From the NCBI GenBank assembly GCA_001913845.2, contig MKGP02000035.1, positions 1 through 35,830 of the forward strand: 35,830 bases of DNA, written 5' to 3'. Below are positions 24,443 to 33,031 of the stretch, piece after piece (positions within the stretch are counted from its first letter, which is position 1; each line of letters begins with the position of its first letter). The notes beneath the pieces were generated by a model. It did not search any database and had not been told where the DNA came from. It saw nothing but the letters and a program-made list of their open reading frames with translations. The position numbers and the translations under genes were made by a program. This stretch comes from Limnothrix sp. CACIAM 69d (GTDB lineage: Bacteria; Cyanobacteriota; Cyanobacteriia; CACIAM-69d).

Positions 24443-25147
24443 TTAGGCCGCGCTGCTTCCGATCGTCACAGAAAACAGCAACAATGCCGCAATCAAAAGC
24501 GACATGCCCGCCAACAAACCGATCGCCGTGGGCCAATCGGCCTGGCGCATAAAGGTTTCCCAATTGAACAAACCAAACTGCACATCCATGGGTTTCGGCA
24601 AGCGATCGCGATAATCTTCGCCATAGCGAGCCGTGTGCGCAAAGGTCACTGCACCGCTCGATCGCTGAGGCAAAATCCGCCGCCGTTGATAGGGAACCGT
24701 GTCCCGCCCGAAGTGGGTTTGATATTCCTCGCTGTTGAGCAACGAGTCAATGAACCCATTCAAACCTTCGGTGGCCAAAACGATCGACCAAGACAGTTTT
24801 TCTCGATCGTTATAAACCTCACGACCCAAAATTCGCTGCACACACATCTGCACAAAGCGATAATTATTATTGGTGTCGTAATTGCGCGTGCGAAACACTT
24901 CGGAGGTGGCCAGGCCGCGAATGAAGTCTTGCACCGAAATTTGACCGCAGCGCAGTTGAGACTCCAGCGCCAAAAGACGGCTGCTGGCCGTTAGCTGTTG
25001 CTCATTAAAAATTTGCCGATAGGCCGCGTGAATCACCTCATCAATCTCATTGGTAATGAGGCGCAAACCACCTTGATTTGCAACTTCAAAACCATCCACT
25101 CGCTGGTTTTGAGAAGTCAAGGGGTAATCCAGAAGGGGAAGTGCCAT
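24443..25147 (-). CDS. cpcL: Membrane-anchored phycobilisome rod linker CpcL (CpcG2 type)
   Basis: The 234-residue protein carries an N-terminal PBS linker domain (about 18-150): PLLDYPLTSQNQRV, then ITNEIDEVIHAAYRQIFNE and QRILGREVYNDREKLSWSIVLATEGLNGFIDSLLNSEEY. Instead of a soluble core-binding extension it ends in a hydrophobic helix (about 207-229, AIGLLAGMSLLIAALLLF). That tail separates CpcL from CpcG1: CpcL joins phycocyanin rods to the thylakoid membrane without an allophycocyanin core and feeds energy to PSI, including PSI-NDH complexes. The start is ATG 25145-25147. A TATAAAT-like box on the minus strand (25185-25179) lies about 32 bases upstream, without a clear -35. The gene stands alone, separated from cpc genes, with a strong terminator. 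Confidence 0.93.
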   Translation of the reverse strand: MALPLLDYPLTSQNQRVDGFEVANQGGLRLITNEIDEVIHAAYRQIFNEQQLTASSRLLALESQLRCGQISVQDFIRGLATSEVFRTRNYDTNNNYRFVQMCVQRILGREVYNDREKLSWSIVLATEGLNGFIDSLLNSEEYQTHFGRDTVPYQRRRILPQRSSGAVTFAHTARYGEDYRDRLPKPMDVQFGLFNWETFMRQADWPTAIGLLAGMSLLIAALLLFSVTIGSSAA

Positions 25148-25798
25148 AAACCAATCACTCTTTCAGTTTCAATTCCGGATTTATAGAAGCTCGGTGGCTC
25201 CTGATTGGCAGCCAAGACCGAAACCAAAGCCGAAGCCAAATTTTTGGAATCTGCTTAGTTTTGCTGAAGAACTGCTCTGGAGATTGAAATCAAAAGATTG
25301 TTCAGTCCAGAGCAGATTGGCACTAGCAGGGAAGGAGATTTTAAAGAAGGCAACTGAACAGATTAATCCATTAAATTGCCAACAATGTTGAACAACATTC
25401 TTCTGAGGTTTAAACCACAACCTGCTTCAGCATAGGGTAGGGCATGAGTAATTAAGCTTAGTCATTTGAGAAAAGTAGGATTCCGCAATTCTTCTCAACT
25501 CGAAGGGCGGTTTTTTGCAAGCATTTGTAAGTTTTTCTCAGAGACTCAAGACTTCATTCATTTAATTAATTCAATTTTTCTTCAAAAATCTCAAAATCTC
25601 AATTGGTTTTCGCTTGATCTTTGATTATTTTGTTCTTGATTGCTCACTGTATAGAAAACATCTAAAAATGAGAGCATGTAAAAAAATGTAATTTCAATTC
25701 AGGATGATCGAACCGATCTGGGGTTTGTTTTCGCAGCACCCGATCGGTTGATTGCGCTGTTGATTGCGCTTCTGAGTGTTGAGGCGGTGCTTGAGGCC
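25148..25798. other. Long AT-rich upstream region of cpcL
   Basis: This 651-base gap lies between the cpcL start and the end of the DUF6671 gene. It contains an inverted repeat with perfect 10-bp arms, CTGCTCTGGA (25272-25281) and TCCAGAGCAG (25306-25315), around a 24-base loop. A G/C-poor stretch runs from 25430 to 25700. Short frames on both strands (25194-25391 plus, 25181-25420 minus) lack coding character. It probably holds cpcL promoter and leader elements. Confidence 0.5.
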
Positions 25799-26659
25799 CT
25801 AGGGATTACAAAAGGGACAGTAGGTGGGATCCGCAGTGGTTTCGCCCTGGGGAAAGGGATCGTCCTGTTGGTGGCCGCAGCGATCGCAAATGGAGCGATG
25901 CAGACGAATCAGCGGCGTGGGCAGCCCACATTCACCACAGGGCAACCCCGGCAGCCGCTGTGTGACCCAAAACCCAGGCCAATGGCAAACGGGACAGGTC
26001 GATCGCGCCTTGGCCACCAGGTTTTCCATGGCTTGGGCAATCACCTGCATTCGCGTGGGGTTGTGCATCGCCCGCATATCCGTTTCCACCCACAGGGAGC
26101 CATCGGGCGATCGGGTCAGGGCCTCGGTGACGGCCGCCGCCAGGGCCGAGCGATCGCGTAGGCCCTTCGTCACCCCTTGGAGGTTTTGGGGTTCGCCCCA
26201 ACCCACCACCAGCCCATGATCGGGAAAACCAATGGTTTCAGCAAATTTTTCCACTTCCGCCCAACTGCGAACCCGCCCTTGGCGATAGTTGGTTTTTAGG
26301 GAAATGGCCTCGCCGACCAACTCCAGCCCCAGGGCTTGATCGATCAGCAGCACCAATTCCCGGTTAGCCGCCGCAAAGGGGACGCTGGGATGGGGGCCAA
26401 AGGAACCTTCACTGGCCAGGGCGATCGACCCACCGGTTAGCGCCAAGGCCGCCAGGGCCTTAGCTCGGGCCGTGGCGAGTTGATCGCCGGGTCGATCGAC
26501 CTCCCGGGTGAAGGTGCCAAACCGATCCGTATCCAGTTCCGACGGCACGATCGAGCGCAGGCCCCAGGTTTGCTCCAAAATCGGCGCAATCACCTGTTCC
26601 TTGCCATGCATCGTGGCGATCGTGATGGTTTCCCCTTCCCAAGCGTCCGTCAGGTTCAT
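25799..26659 (-). CDS. DUF6671 protein with C-terminal zinc-ribbon pairs
   Basis: The 286-residue protein has an N-terminal domain of the DUF6671 type: IATMHGKEQVIAPILEQTWG, VPSELDTDRFGTFTREV, then ASEGSFGPHPSVPFAAANRELVLLID. The C-terminal 65 residues hold four CxxC knuckles (CPVC, CGEC, CDRC, CPFC), enough for two zinc sites. The function is unknown. It starts 30 bases after the stop of the Ca2+/H+ antiporter gene on the same strand and is probably the last gene of that operon. Confidence 0.87.
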   Translation of the reverse strand: MNLTDAWEGETITIATMHGKEQVIAPILEQTWGLRSIVPSELDTDRFGTFTREVDRPGDQLATARAKALAALALTGGSIALASEGSFGPHPSVPFAAANRELVLLIDQALGLELVGEAISLKTNYRQGRVRSWAEVEKFAETIGFPDHGLVVGWGEPQNLQGVTKGLRDRSALAAAVTEALTRSPDGSLWVETDMRAMHNPTRMQVIAQAMENLVAKARSTCPVCHWPGFWVTQRLPGLPCGECGLPTPLIRLHRSICDRCGHQQDDPFPQGETTADPTYCPFCNP

Positions 26660-26689
26660 TGTTCCCCAAAAACCGATGCCCTCAAGGTT

Positions 26690-27805
26690 TTAACCAGCGA
26701 TCGTGGGGTGAAAGAAAAAGGCCAAACCCAGCACCAAATAGGCCGCTAACAACAGCAACCCCTCCAGCCAGTTGGATTCCCCATCGGAGCTGATGGAGTT
26801 GGCAATCAACACCGAGACCGCCACGGCCACCAGCTCAAAGGGTTGGAAGTTCAAATCCATGGGTTGCCCAAAGAACCAACCGGCAATCACCAACACCGGA
26901 GCCACAAACAGGGCAATTTGCAAGCTGGAACCCATGGCCACCGAAACGGACAAGTCCATTTTGTTTTTCATGGCCACGGTAACGGCGGTGGCGTGTTCTG
27001 CTGCGTTGCCAATAATCGGCAACAAAATCACCCCGGTGAACAGTTCCGTCAGGCCCAATTGTTCGGTGGCCGTTTCCAGGGAATGCACCAACAATTCCGA
27101 CTCGATCGCCACAAAAATTGTGGCCGCCAACAACACCCCCACCCACAGGGGCAGGTTTGGCCGGTGCGCTTCGCCTTCGCCGGCCGGTTCATCGCTGGCT
27201 TCCGGATCGGGCACTTCCCCTTCCGCCACGGCCACATCGTAGAGGTAGCTGTGGGTTTTCATGGAAAACAGCAGGGTCATCACATAGACCAAAATCAAGA
27301 CCACTGCCACCGCCGTCGAAAGCTTTTGCAAGACACTCTCAGCAATGCCCACGGAGGTGAAGTTCACTGCGGTGGGTAGCAGCATGGCAATCACAGCCAG
27401 GTTCATGGATGAGGCATTCATGCGGGCAATCACGGGCTGAAAGGTTTGCTGCTTGAAGCGCAAGCCGCCCAAGAACATCGACAGCCCCATGACCAACAAG
27501 AGGTTGCCGATGATTGAGCCAGTCAAGCTGGCCTTCACCACGCCCACGTAGCCCTCTTTGAGCGCAACCAAGGCCACAATCAATTCGGTGGCGTTCCCAA
27601 AGGTGGCGTTCAGCAGTCCCCCCAGGGAGGGGCCCACCAGCCCCGCAAGTTCTTCGGTGGCATGGCCCATCCAGGCGGCGAGGGGCACGATCGCCAAGCA
27701 GGCGGTGATGAACACCACCAGCGGACTCCAGTGCAGCCATTCCGCCGCGATCGAGACGGGAATAAACCCCAAAAGGATGAGGAAGACGAGATCTTTTTTG
27801 CTCAT
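26690..27805 (-). CDS. cax: Calcium/proton exchanger (CaCA superfamily)
   Basis: The 371-residue membrane protein shows about 11 hydrophobic helices and the two inverted CAX repeats: GNATELIVALVALKEG in the first half and GNAAEHATAVTVAMKNKMDLSVSVAMGSSLQIALFV in the second. Their Glu residues bind Ca2+. An acidic loop (GEVPDPEASDEPAGEGEA) lies between the halves, as in the family. CAX proteins export or sequester Ca2+ in exchange for H+. The gene lies 60 bases after the Ig-like/propeller protein and 30 bases before the DUF6671 gene, all on the minus strand. Confidence 0.94.
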   Translation of the reverse strand: MSKKDLVFLILLGFIPVSIAAEWLHWSPLVVFITACLAIVPLAAWMGHATEELAGLVGPSLGGLLNATFGNATELIVALVALKEGYVGVVKASLTGSIIGNLLLVMGLSMFLGGLRFKQQTFQPVIARMNASSMNLAVIAMLLPTAVNFTSVGIAESVLQKLSTAVAVVLILVYVMTLLFSMKTHSYLYDVAVAEGEVPDPEASDEPAGEGEAHRPNLPLWVGVLLAATIFVAIESELLVHSLETATEQLGLTELFTGVILLPIIGNAAEHATAVTVAMKNKMDLSVSVAMGSSLQIALFVAPVLVIAGWFFGQPMDLNFQPFELVAVAVSVLIANSISSDGESNWLEGLLLLAAYLVLGLAFFFHPTIAG

Positions 27806-27865
27806 TCTTTTTTGTGTTTGTTTGCTTTTTGCGTTTTCTGCTGGGGGTTAATCAACGGACTTCGG

Positions 27866-29503
27866 TTAGGGGAGCCAGCGAGGACGGGCCCCAGGCAGTG
27901 GTAACGCCTGCGGGGTCAATTTGGCAAAGGTTCCGTCAGGATTTTGGGCCACGGGCAACAACCACAGTTGGCTGTGCTCAATTTTATTGCCGTCACTGGC
28001 TTCGGGTCGGCGGGCCGCTTTGGGGTCGGCGCTCGATCGATCCGCGTTGTTGCTCCGTCCCGACTCCCGATCGCCCTGGGTGGTTTCTTCCTCGCCTGAT
28101 TCGGACTGATCGGCGCGATCGTCCTTGGCCTTTGCCTTGGTGTCGATTTGGTCAAACAACAGGGCTGCGCCATCCGGCGATAGATCAAGGGCAATATCGA
28201 GCTGCTCCGGCAACAGCAACAGGGGCGACAGGGCCTTGGTTTTTAGGTCAAAGGCTCCGATATAGGGCTGTTCGCGGTAGTTTTCATCCTCAACCCGTTG
28301 GGTAACCAAGGCGTAGAGCACGCGGTTATCGGGGGTGAATTCGGCGCGCAAAATCGATCCTTGAATTCGGGCTAGTTCCGTTTCGCCGCTGGGGGTAACC
28401 ACAAAGAGCGATCGGGTAAAGTCGCCGTTGAATTTCACCAGGGCCGCCGCTGAACCGTCGCTGGCAAATCCCAACACGGTTCCAAACTTGGGCAAAAAGT
28501 CCAGGGGTTGAATTTCCCGCCGGTAGCGATCGTTGTTGTCCTTGTCGGTGTTGGGCAGGGGCAAAATGGCCACCCCTTGCCCCTGGGTGATGGCGATCGA
28601 TTGGCTGTCGGGCGTAATCACAAACTCGCCGCCGCCTTGGCTTTCCAGCTTTTGGGGCGTTTGCCGATCGCGCAGCAGCCACAAACTGACATTGCTGGCA
28701 TTTTTGCGCTCCGCCCGTTGCACCAGGGCCGCCGAACCGTCGGGAGCCAAGTCAAATTTCAAATTTTGATAATCTCGGTTATCCAAAACCGGCGTAACTT
28801 CGCCGGCCGGTTCGGGAGCCTGGTTATTGACGCTCAAGCCTGTGGTGACCGTATAAAACTGCTGTTCGAGCAGGCTGGGGCTGTCGGTTTTTTCCAGGGT
28901 GCTGGTTTCGGTGGCGGAAAACAGAATCCGATCGCGGTTGGGATAGGGCTTGAAGTCGTTTACCAACAGGTTCGGCGGGGTGAGGATGGTTTTCCGCTGC
29001 TGGGTCAGTTCATACAGGATCAGGCGGCCGGCTTCTTCGCCTTCGGTGCCAATGTAAGCAAAAACCCGATCGCGCGATCGAAATGCCGCCGAGAAGGATT
29101 CCGCCGGTTTGCTGTCTTCGCGGGTGTCGCGGGCCCCGGCTCCCAACTGAAGCTGAAAGCTAGTGCCATAGGGTGCTGGGCGATCGAGTGTGAAGGCCAT
29201 CCGGGTTCCGGCCCAGCTAACTTTCCCTTCCAGGGGGGGATCCAGTTTCAGATTAGCCTCCACGCTGTCTCGATTCATCGGCCGATTGAAGGCCAACACA
29301 AAGGCGCGATCGTCGGCCCCAATGGTGCGATCGGCCCATGAGAAGTCGCGCACCCGGGCCGCCGATCGATCGCCCAGCACCAACAAAGCTGCGATCGCCA
29401 CCACCAAAGTCGCGATTACCAACCAAGCGGCCCGATCGATCGGTTGCCATTGGGGATTGCCCCTGGGGGTGTTTTGCCATCGATGTTGCACGGATCGCCA
29501 CAT
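27866..29503 (-). CDS. Membrane-anchored Big_5/beta-propeller-like protein
   Basis: The 545-residue protein (ATG 29501-29503; a TTG two codons earlier is possible) starts with a basic N-terminus and one transmembrane helix (AAWLVIATLVVAIAALLVLG). An SbsA/Big_5-type Ig-like domain follows (FVLAFNRPMNRDSVEANLKLDPPLEGKVSW). Next comes a long series of TolB/WD-like blades with recurring ending patterns: FDLAPDGSAALV, FVITPDSQSIAI, GFASDGSAAALV, EFTPDNRVLYA and DLSPDGAALLF. A low-complexity acidic insert (residues about 455-510, Asp/Arg/Ser/Glu-rich) precedes the last blade. The bulk would be periplasmic, and it probably binds protein or polymer. Gene order suggests co-transcription with the Ca2+/H+ antiporter downstream. 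Confidence 0.83.
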   Translation of the reverse strand: MWRSVQHRWQNTPRGNPQWQPIDRAAWLVIATLVVAIAALLVLGDRSAARVRDFSWADRTIGADDRAFVLAFNRPMNRDSVEANLKLDPPLEGKVSWAGTRMAFTLDRPAPYGTSFQLQLGAGARDTREDSKPAESFSAAFRSRDRVFAYIGTEGEEAGRLILYELTQQRKTILTPPNLLVNDFKPYPNRDRILFSATETSTLEKTDSPSLLEQQFYTVTTGLSVNNQAPEPAGEVTPVLDNRDYQNLKFDLAPDGSAALVQRAERKNASNVSLWLLRDRQTPQKLESQGGGEFVITPDSQSIAITQGQGVAILPLPNTDKDNNDRYRREIQPLDFLPKFGTVLGFASDGSAAALVKFNGDFTRSLFVVTPSGETELARIQGSILRAEFTPDNRVLYALVTQRVEDENYREQPYIGAFDLKTKALSPLLLLPEQLDIALDLSPDGAALLFDQIDTKAKAKDDRADQSESGEEETTQGDRESGRSNNADRSSADPKAARRPEASDGNKIEHSQLWLLPVAQNPDGTFAKLTPQALPLPGARPRWLP

Positions 29504-29607
29504 ACCCAATCAGAAATTCCTCAGTTGATTGCACCGGATTGCGCCTTGGATTGCGCCTTTGCTTTCGCCCGATCGCCCCTAAGAATCACCACGCCCAAGG
29601 GTCATGC

Positions 29608-29664
29608 CTAGAACTTATCTAGAACTCATGTCTAGAACTCATCTAGAACTTCTCTAGAACTCAT
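29608..29664. repeat. Five-copy CTAGAACT repeat array
   Basis: CTAGAACT begins at 29608, 29619, 29632, 29643 and 29654, so the spacings are 11, 13, 11 and 11 bases. Units read CTAGAACTCAT or CTAGAACTTAT/TCT. The last unit overlaps the stop codon of the TIGR03943 gene (29654-29656). Confidence 0.88.
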
Positions 29665-30484
29665 AGGGATTTTTGGGAACCGGAATCGGGCGCATCGTTT
29701 GTGGCGCAATGCTCAACACTCGCTCGCCCTTGATTTCATCCACCGCCATTCGCCCCTGAATTTCTAGCCAAGTATCAGGGGGATAGGCCGGCATATTCGC
29801 TGGCCGGCGCACGGGCAGCCCGATCGGGTAAGCATCCGCCGCACAGCAGGTGATCGTAAACCGCGAAATCCAAAACACATCTGCCGGATAGCCCTCCACC
29901 TTGGTGACAAAACCACTGATGTTCACCGGTTGGTTTCGGTAGGCTTCCGGTTCGGGATAAACCTCCAAAGTCCGCACCCACTCAATCAGCGATCGCTGTT
30001 CCGGGCGCTTGTTGCTGCGAAAGGCCTTGGGCGCACGGGCGATCGCGGTGGTGGGGTCGCCAATGCCCCGTTGCAGGGCTTTATGGCTGGTGAGAGGCTG
30101 CGGCGCAATCAAAAACCCCCCGATCGCCGCCAACAGCAATAACAGCGTTGCCCACCCCTTGGGCAGCAGGCTGATGTGTTGTTCTGAGTCAGGATCTGCC
30201 GCCAACGACAATCGCCGCCGCAACAGCCGCCCAGATTGCACCAAATTAATCGCCAGATTGGCCGCTGCCATCAGCAACAAAAACCCCGTGACCACCACCA
30301 AGCCGTGATAGGCGGGATGGATCAGCAGGGCCAAGCGGCCACCGTGCCAGTAGTGCAACATCAGCGCTCCCCACGCTGCGATCGCTGCCACATCGACCCA
30401 AGGCAGCCAGTTCGATCGACTTGGTTGTGACAACACGGCCGAAGCAGCTCCCATTGGAGCCGTCGCGCAAAGGAATGGCTTCAT
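29654..30484 (-). CDS. TIGR03943 family membrane protein
   Basis: The 276-residue protein has two N-terminal transmembrane helices (WVDVAAIAAWGALMLHYW and LVVVTGFLLLMAAANLAINL) and a third near residue 115 (WATLLLLLAAIGGFLIA). A C-terminal soluble domain follows, with NISGFVTKVEG, VFWISRFTITCCAADAYPIGLPV and WLEIQGRM. The CCAADA motif is the family mark. TIGR03943 proteins (YcgQ-like) usually pair with a permease gene and are thought to act in metal or other transport. No permease is next to it here; the upstream 700 bases are gene-free. Start ATG 30482-30484. Confidence 0.86.
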   Translation of the reverse strand: MKPFLCATAPMGAASAVLSQPSRSNWLPWVDVAAIAAWGALMLHYWHGGRLALLIHPAYHGLVVVTGFLLLMAAANLAINLVQSGRLLRRRLSLAADPDSEQHISLLPKGWATLLLLLAAIGGFLIAPQPLTSHKALQRGIGDPTTAIARAPKAFRSNKRPEQRSLIEWVRTLEVYPEPEAYRNQPVNISGFVTKVEGYPADVFWISRFTITCCAADAYPIGLPVRRPANMPAYPPDTWLEIQGRMAVDEIKGERVLSIAPQTMRPIPVPKNPYEF

Positions 30485-31180
30485 TGTACGGGGTGGTTTT
30501 GGCCCAACCTAGGGTTCCCGTCGCCGCACTGTCCCTGAAACGTCCCATGAATCAGCCTTTCAGCCCCCTTCGGACTCCATTCGGAGCCAACGCCCCCCGA
30601 AATCTTCAGAAGGGGCGCGGGACGGCCCCGCGGCCCAAAAAGTTCCAAGGCCAAGACAATGCAACAAGCGGCCAAAACCCAACCAAATTCGGCTTCTGCC
30701 CTCGTTACTGTTGGACACAGGCTTGATATTTCATTGCTAATTTCGTTAATGATTTCATGGCTAATTTTGGTGATGCTTGAGCTGGTGATTTCATGGAGAA
30801 TCTCATGAGCAACTTCATCAAAAACTTCATGAAAGATGCCATGTCATTTCACGGATGTTAGTGCAAAAACAACGACAGAACTGGCAACGCAGATCCGGCC
30901 AATACATCTCAAATCTATTTCGATGGTTAATGATGACCATTGAAAGAAGGTAAAGGTTGTATGCCAACACCAACAATTCAAAGCCCCGCGCTACACGGCT
31001 AGCGCAAACCAAAAAAATTCTTGCAATTCCTGAATTCCGCCCCCAGAGTCGAGAGACTGAACTTGGAGGTTGGTGGCTAATTCAGAGTGATCCCAAACCC
31101 TCAAAAAACACCTCACCCATTGTGAAATCTCCCCAAGAGACACAGTGGAGGCTCAACCATTCCATCAGGAGATGATTCCT
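30485..31180. other. Gene-free region with TTTCAT repeats
   Basis: This 696-base stretch has no supported gene. From 30725 to 30840 it holds imperfect repeats of GATTTCATGG (around 30751 and 30787, with a diverged copy at 30725) followed by more TTCAT units. One frame through them, ATG 30749 to TGA 30808, would give a 19-residue hydrophobic peptide with no ribosome binding site. The ribosome binding site AGGAG for the next gene is at 31167-31171. Confidence 0.5.
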
Positions 31181-31753
31181 ATGAACCGTTCCATGAACCG
31201 TGCCTGTACTGCTTTGGCAGCATTCTTGTTAGGGTTAGGCGTTGCCCATGGGGTTGCGATCGAACCAGCCATGGCCCAAAGTTCCTGCCGCTGGGAAGGG
31301 GGCCAGTTGCGCTGTGATGATGGCAGCCGATCGGACAACGATCGCAACCAGAATCGAAATCGCGATCGGGATGATTATCGCTACTACGATCGCAACGAAG
31401 AGCGGTATCGCGACGACTACGACAACGATCGCAACAACTATCGGGGCGATCGACAGGACTTGGAAGATCGGATCGATCGGCTCTATCGCGAAGTGTTGGG
31501 CCGGCCAGCCGATCGCAGCGGACTGCGCACCTATGTTGATCGGGTGCGCGATCGCAACTGGTCGCTACAACGGGTGCGGGACGAATTAGCCAATAGCCGC
31601 GAGGCCGAATCCGCCATCGATCGCGCCTATCAAGAAATTTTGGGTCGCCGGGCCGACAGCCGAGGAATGCGCACCTACCTCGAACGGCTGCGGGGGGGCT
31701 GGTCAATTCAGCGCGTGCGGGAAGCCCTCATGAACAGCCGCGAGCGGCGATAA
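31181..31753 (+). CDS. Secreted Asp/Arg-rich protein with two DUF4214-like repeats
   Basis: The 190-residue protein starts at ATG 31181, 9 bases after AGGAG. A signal peptide (CTALAAFLLGLGVAHGVAI, cleaved after AMA near residue 33) precedes a short Cys-containing part. A strongly charged stretch of about 60 residues follows, made mainly of Asp, Arg, Asn and Tyr. The C-terminal half has two copies of a DUF4214-like unit: LYREVLGRPADRSGLRTYVDRV and YQEILGRRADSRGMRTYLERL, each followed by (S/Q)-(L/I)-QRVR. DUF4214-type units occur in secreted and surface proteins, often with RTX repeats. The next gene downstream is an RTX protein, 105 bases away. Function is unknown. Confidence 0.85.
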   Translation: MNRSMNRACTALAAFLLGLGVAHGVAIEPAMAQSSCRWEGGQLRCDDGSRSDNDRNQNRNRDRDDYRYYDRNEERYRDDYDNDRNNYRGDRQDLEDRIDRLYREVLGRPADRSGLRTYVDRVRDRNWSLQRVRDELANSREAESAIDRAYQEILGRRADSRGMRTYLERLRGGWSIQRVREALMNSRERR

Positions 31754-31858
31754 ACGCCAGCCCAACTCCACCTGCTCGGGTAATCTCGGCATTGCTGAAC
31801 GGTTCCTAACCCACTCCTAAAAACCACCCATTCCTAAACAGAGGACAGACTCTTCACC

Positions 31859-32551
31859 ATGGCTCGGACAGATATTGACTATCTCGATCTCACCAACAAC
31901 AGCGAAACCATCTCCCTCGCAGCCGGCCAGCAAGGCCGCCTGGGTGTGCGGGCCCTCGCCGGCAACGATTACATCAACGGTTCCAGCGACAACGACACCC
32001 TCTATGGCAACAGCGACAACGACACCCTGATCGGCAACGAAGGTAGCGATGTGCTCTTTGGGGGCCAGGGTTTTGATTTTGTGATTGGTCGCGATGGGGA
32101 TGACCTGCTGACGGGCAACCTGGGCAACGACCAGCTAGAAGGCGGCGCGGGGCGCGACACCCTCCGTGGCGGCCGCGACAACGATATTCTCTACGGCCAG
32201 GAGGGAGATGATTTTCTGGCCGGCGACCTGGGCATCGACACCCTGATCGGCGGCACTGGGCGCGATACCTTTGTTCTGGCGGTTGATGATGCCACCACGA
32301 CCATTGCGAACGCCGATGTAATTGTGGATTTTGACTTCAACGGTGGAGATTTCATCGCCATCAGTCGTCAGGTAGACCTATTTTTTGATAATTCCCTCGA
32401 CTATTCGCGGATTGTGGGTTTTGGCAGTCCCGATGTGAAGGATGTGTTGATTCGTGTGGGCGGAGCTGTGGGCCCAATCATCGGAGTGGTGGTGGATGCG
32501 ACCGATCGCCAAGTCGCCCAAGCTTTTGCCGAAGGGCCACGGGTGGCGTAG
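31859..32551 (+). CDS. RTX (hemolysin-type) calcium-binding repeat protein
   Basis: The 230-residue protein contains about eight tandem nonapeptide units of the GGxGxDxLx type between residues about 38 and 140: [72 protein letters not shown]. Such repeats form a Ca2+-binding parallel beta-roll once secreted by a type I pathway. The C-terminal 80 residues ([18 protein letters not shown]...) resemble the usual peptidase-M10-serralysin-like end that carries the export signal. No enzymatic domain is present. No type I transporter genes are nearby. Start ATG 31859. Confidence 0.9.
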   Translation: MARTDIDYLDLTNNSETISLAAGQQGRLGVRALAGNDYINGSSDNDTLYGNSDNDTLIGNEGSDVLFGGQGFDFVIGRDGDDLLTGNLGNDQLEGGAGRDTLRGGRDNDILYGQEGDDFLAGDLGIDTLIGGTGRDTFVLAVDDATTTIANADVIVDFDFNGGDFIAISRQVDLFFDNSLDYSRIVGFGSPDVKDVLIRVGGAVGPIIGVVVDATDRQVAQAFAEGPRVA

Positions 32552-32569
32552 CCCGCGGCCAGCCAATGG

Positions 32570-32597
32570 TTGATCAATCGATTGTTGATCAATCGAT
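32570..32597. repeat. 13-bp direct repeat, 15-base period
   Basis: TTGATCAATCGAT occurs at 32570-32582 and again at 32585-32597, just after the RTX gene. Each copy contains the palindrome TTGATCAA. Confidence 0.8.
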
Positions 32598-32644
32598 CAC
32601 TGTTGCGATCGCCCCAAAATCCCGCGATCGCGCAAAACCAAAAG

Positions 32645-32672
32645 CGCCCCGCTACGAATTCGTGGCGGGGCG
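32645..32672. terminator. Bidirectional intrinsic terminator between the RTX gene and tRNA-fMet
   Basis: CGCCCCGCTACGAA and TTCGTGGCGGGGCG form a 14-bp stem with one G-T mismatch. On the plus strand it is followed by GTCTTTAGGGTTT. On the minus strand it is followed by CTTTTGGTTTTG, which is the better T tract and would terminate the tRNA transcript. Confidence 0.75.
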
Positions 32673-32750
32673 GTCTTTAGGGTTTCAGATTTCGAGACTT
32701 TTGAAAGGTCTCTTTTTCTCAGTTCGCTCTGACTTGATATTCAGATGATT

Positions 32751-32827
<77 letters not shown>

Positions 32828-33031
32828 GCGCGAATTCAAATATAACCGGAAGCTCTGGAAAAAGCAACTACTTTCTGAAAATTTTCTCCCTCGCCACCCA
32901 CAAGGGCACAAAGGGGGGCTGAAAAAGCTGTTGAGAACAAGGTTTGAGCAAACGGTTCAACCAGACCCAGCCTTGGCAGCGATCGGCTCCATCAGCCCAC
33001 CGGTCAACCAAACGATCGCCCAAGCCGCCGG

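Noticed and set aside
25194-25391. Plus-strand frame with a KPKPKPKP start, upstream of cpcL
   Set aside because: It begins at GTG without ribosome binding site, overlaps an inverted repeat and an opposite frame of equal length, and resembles no family.
28508-29341. Plus-strand open frame of 277 codons
   Set aside because: It is antisense to the Ig-like/propeller gene; the repeated blade motifs on the minus strand are the real coding signal.
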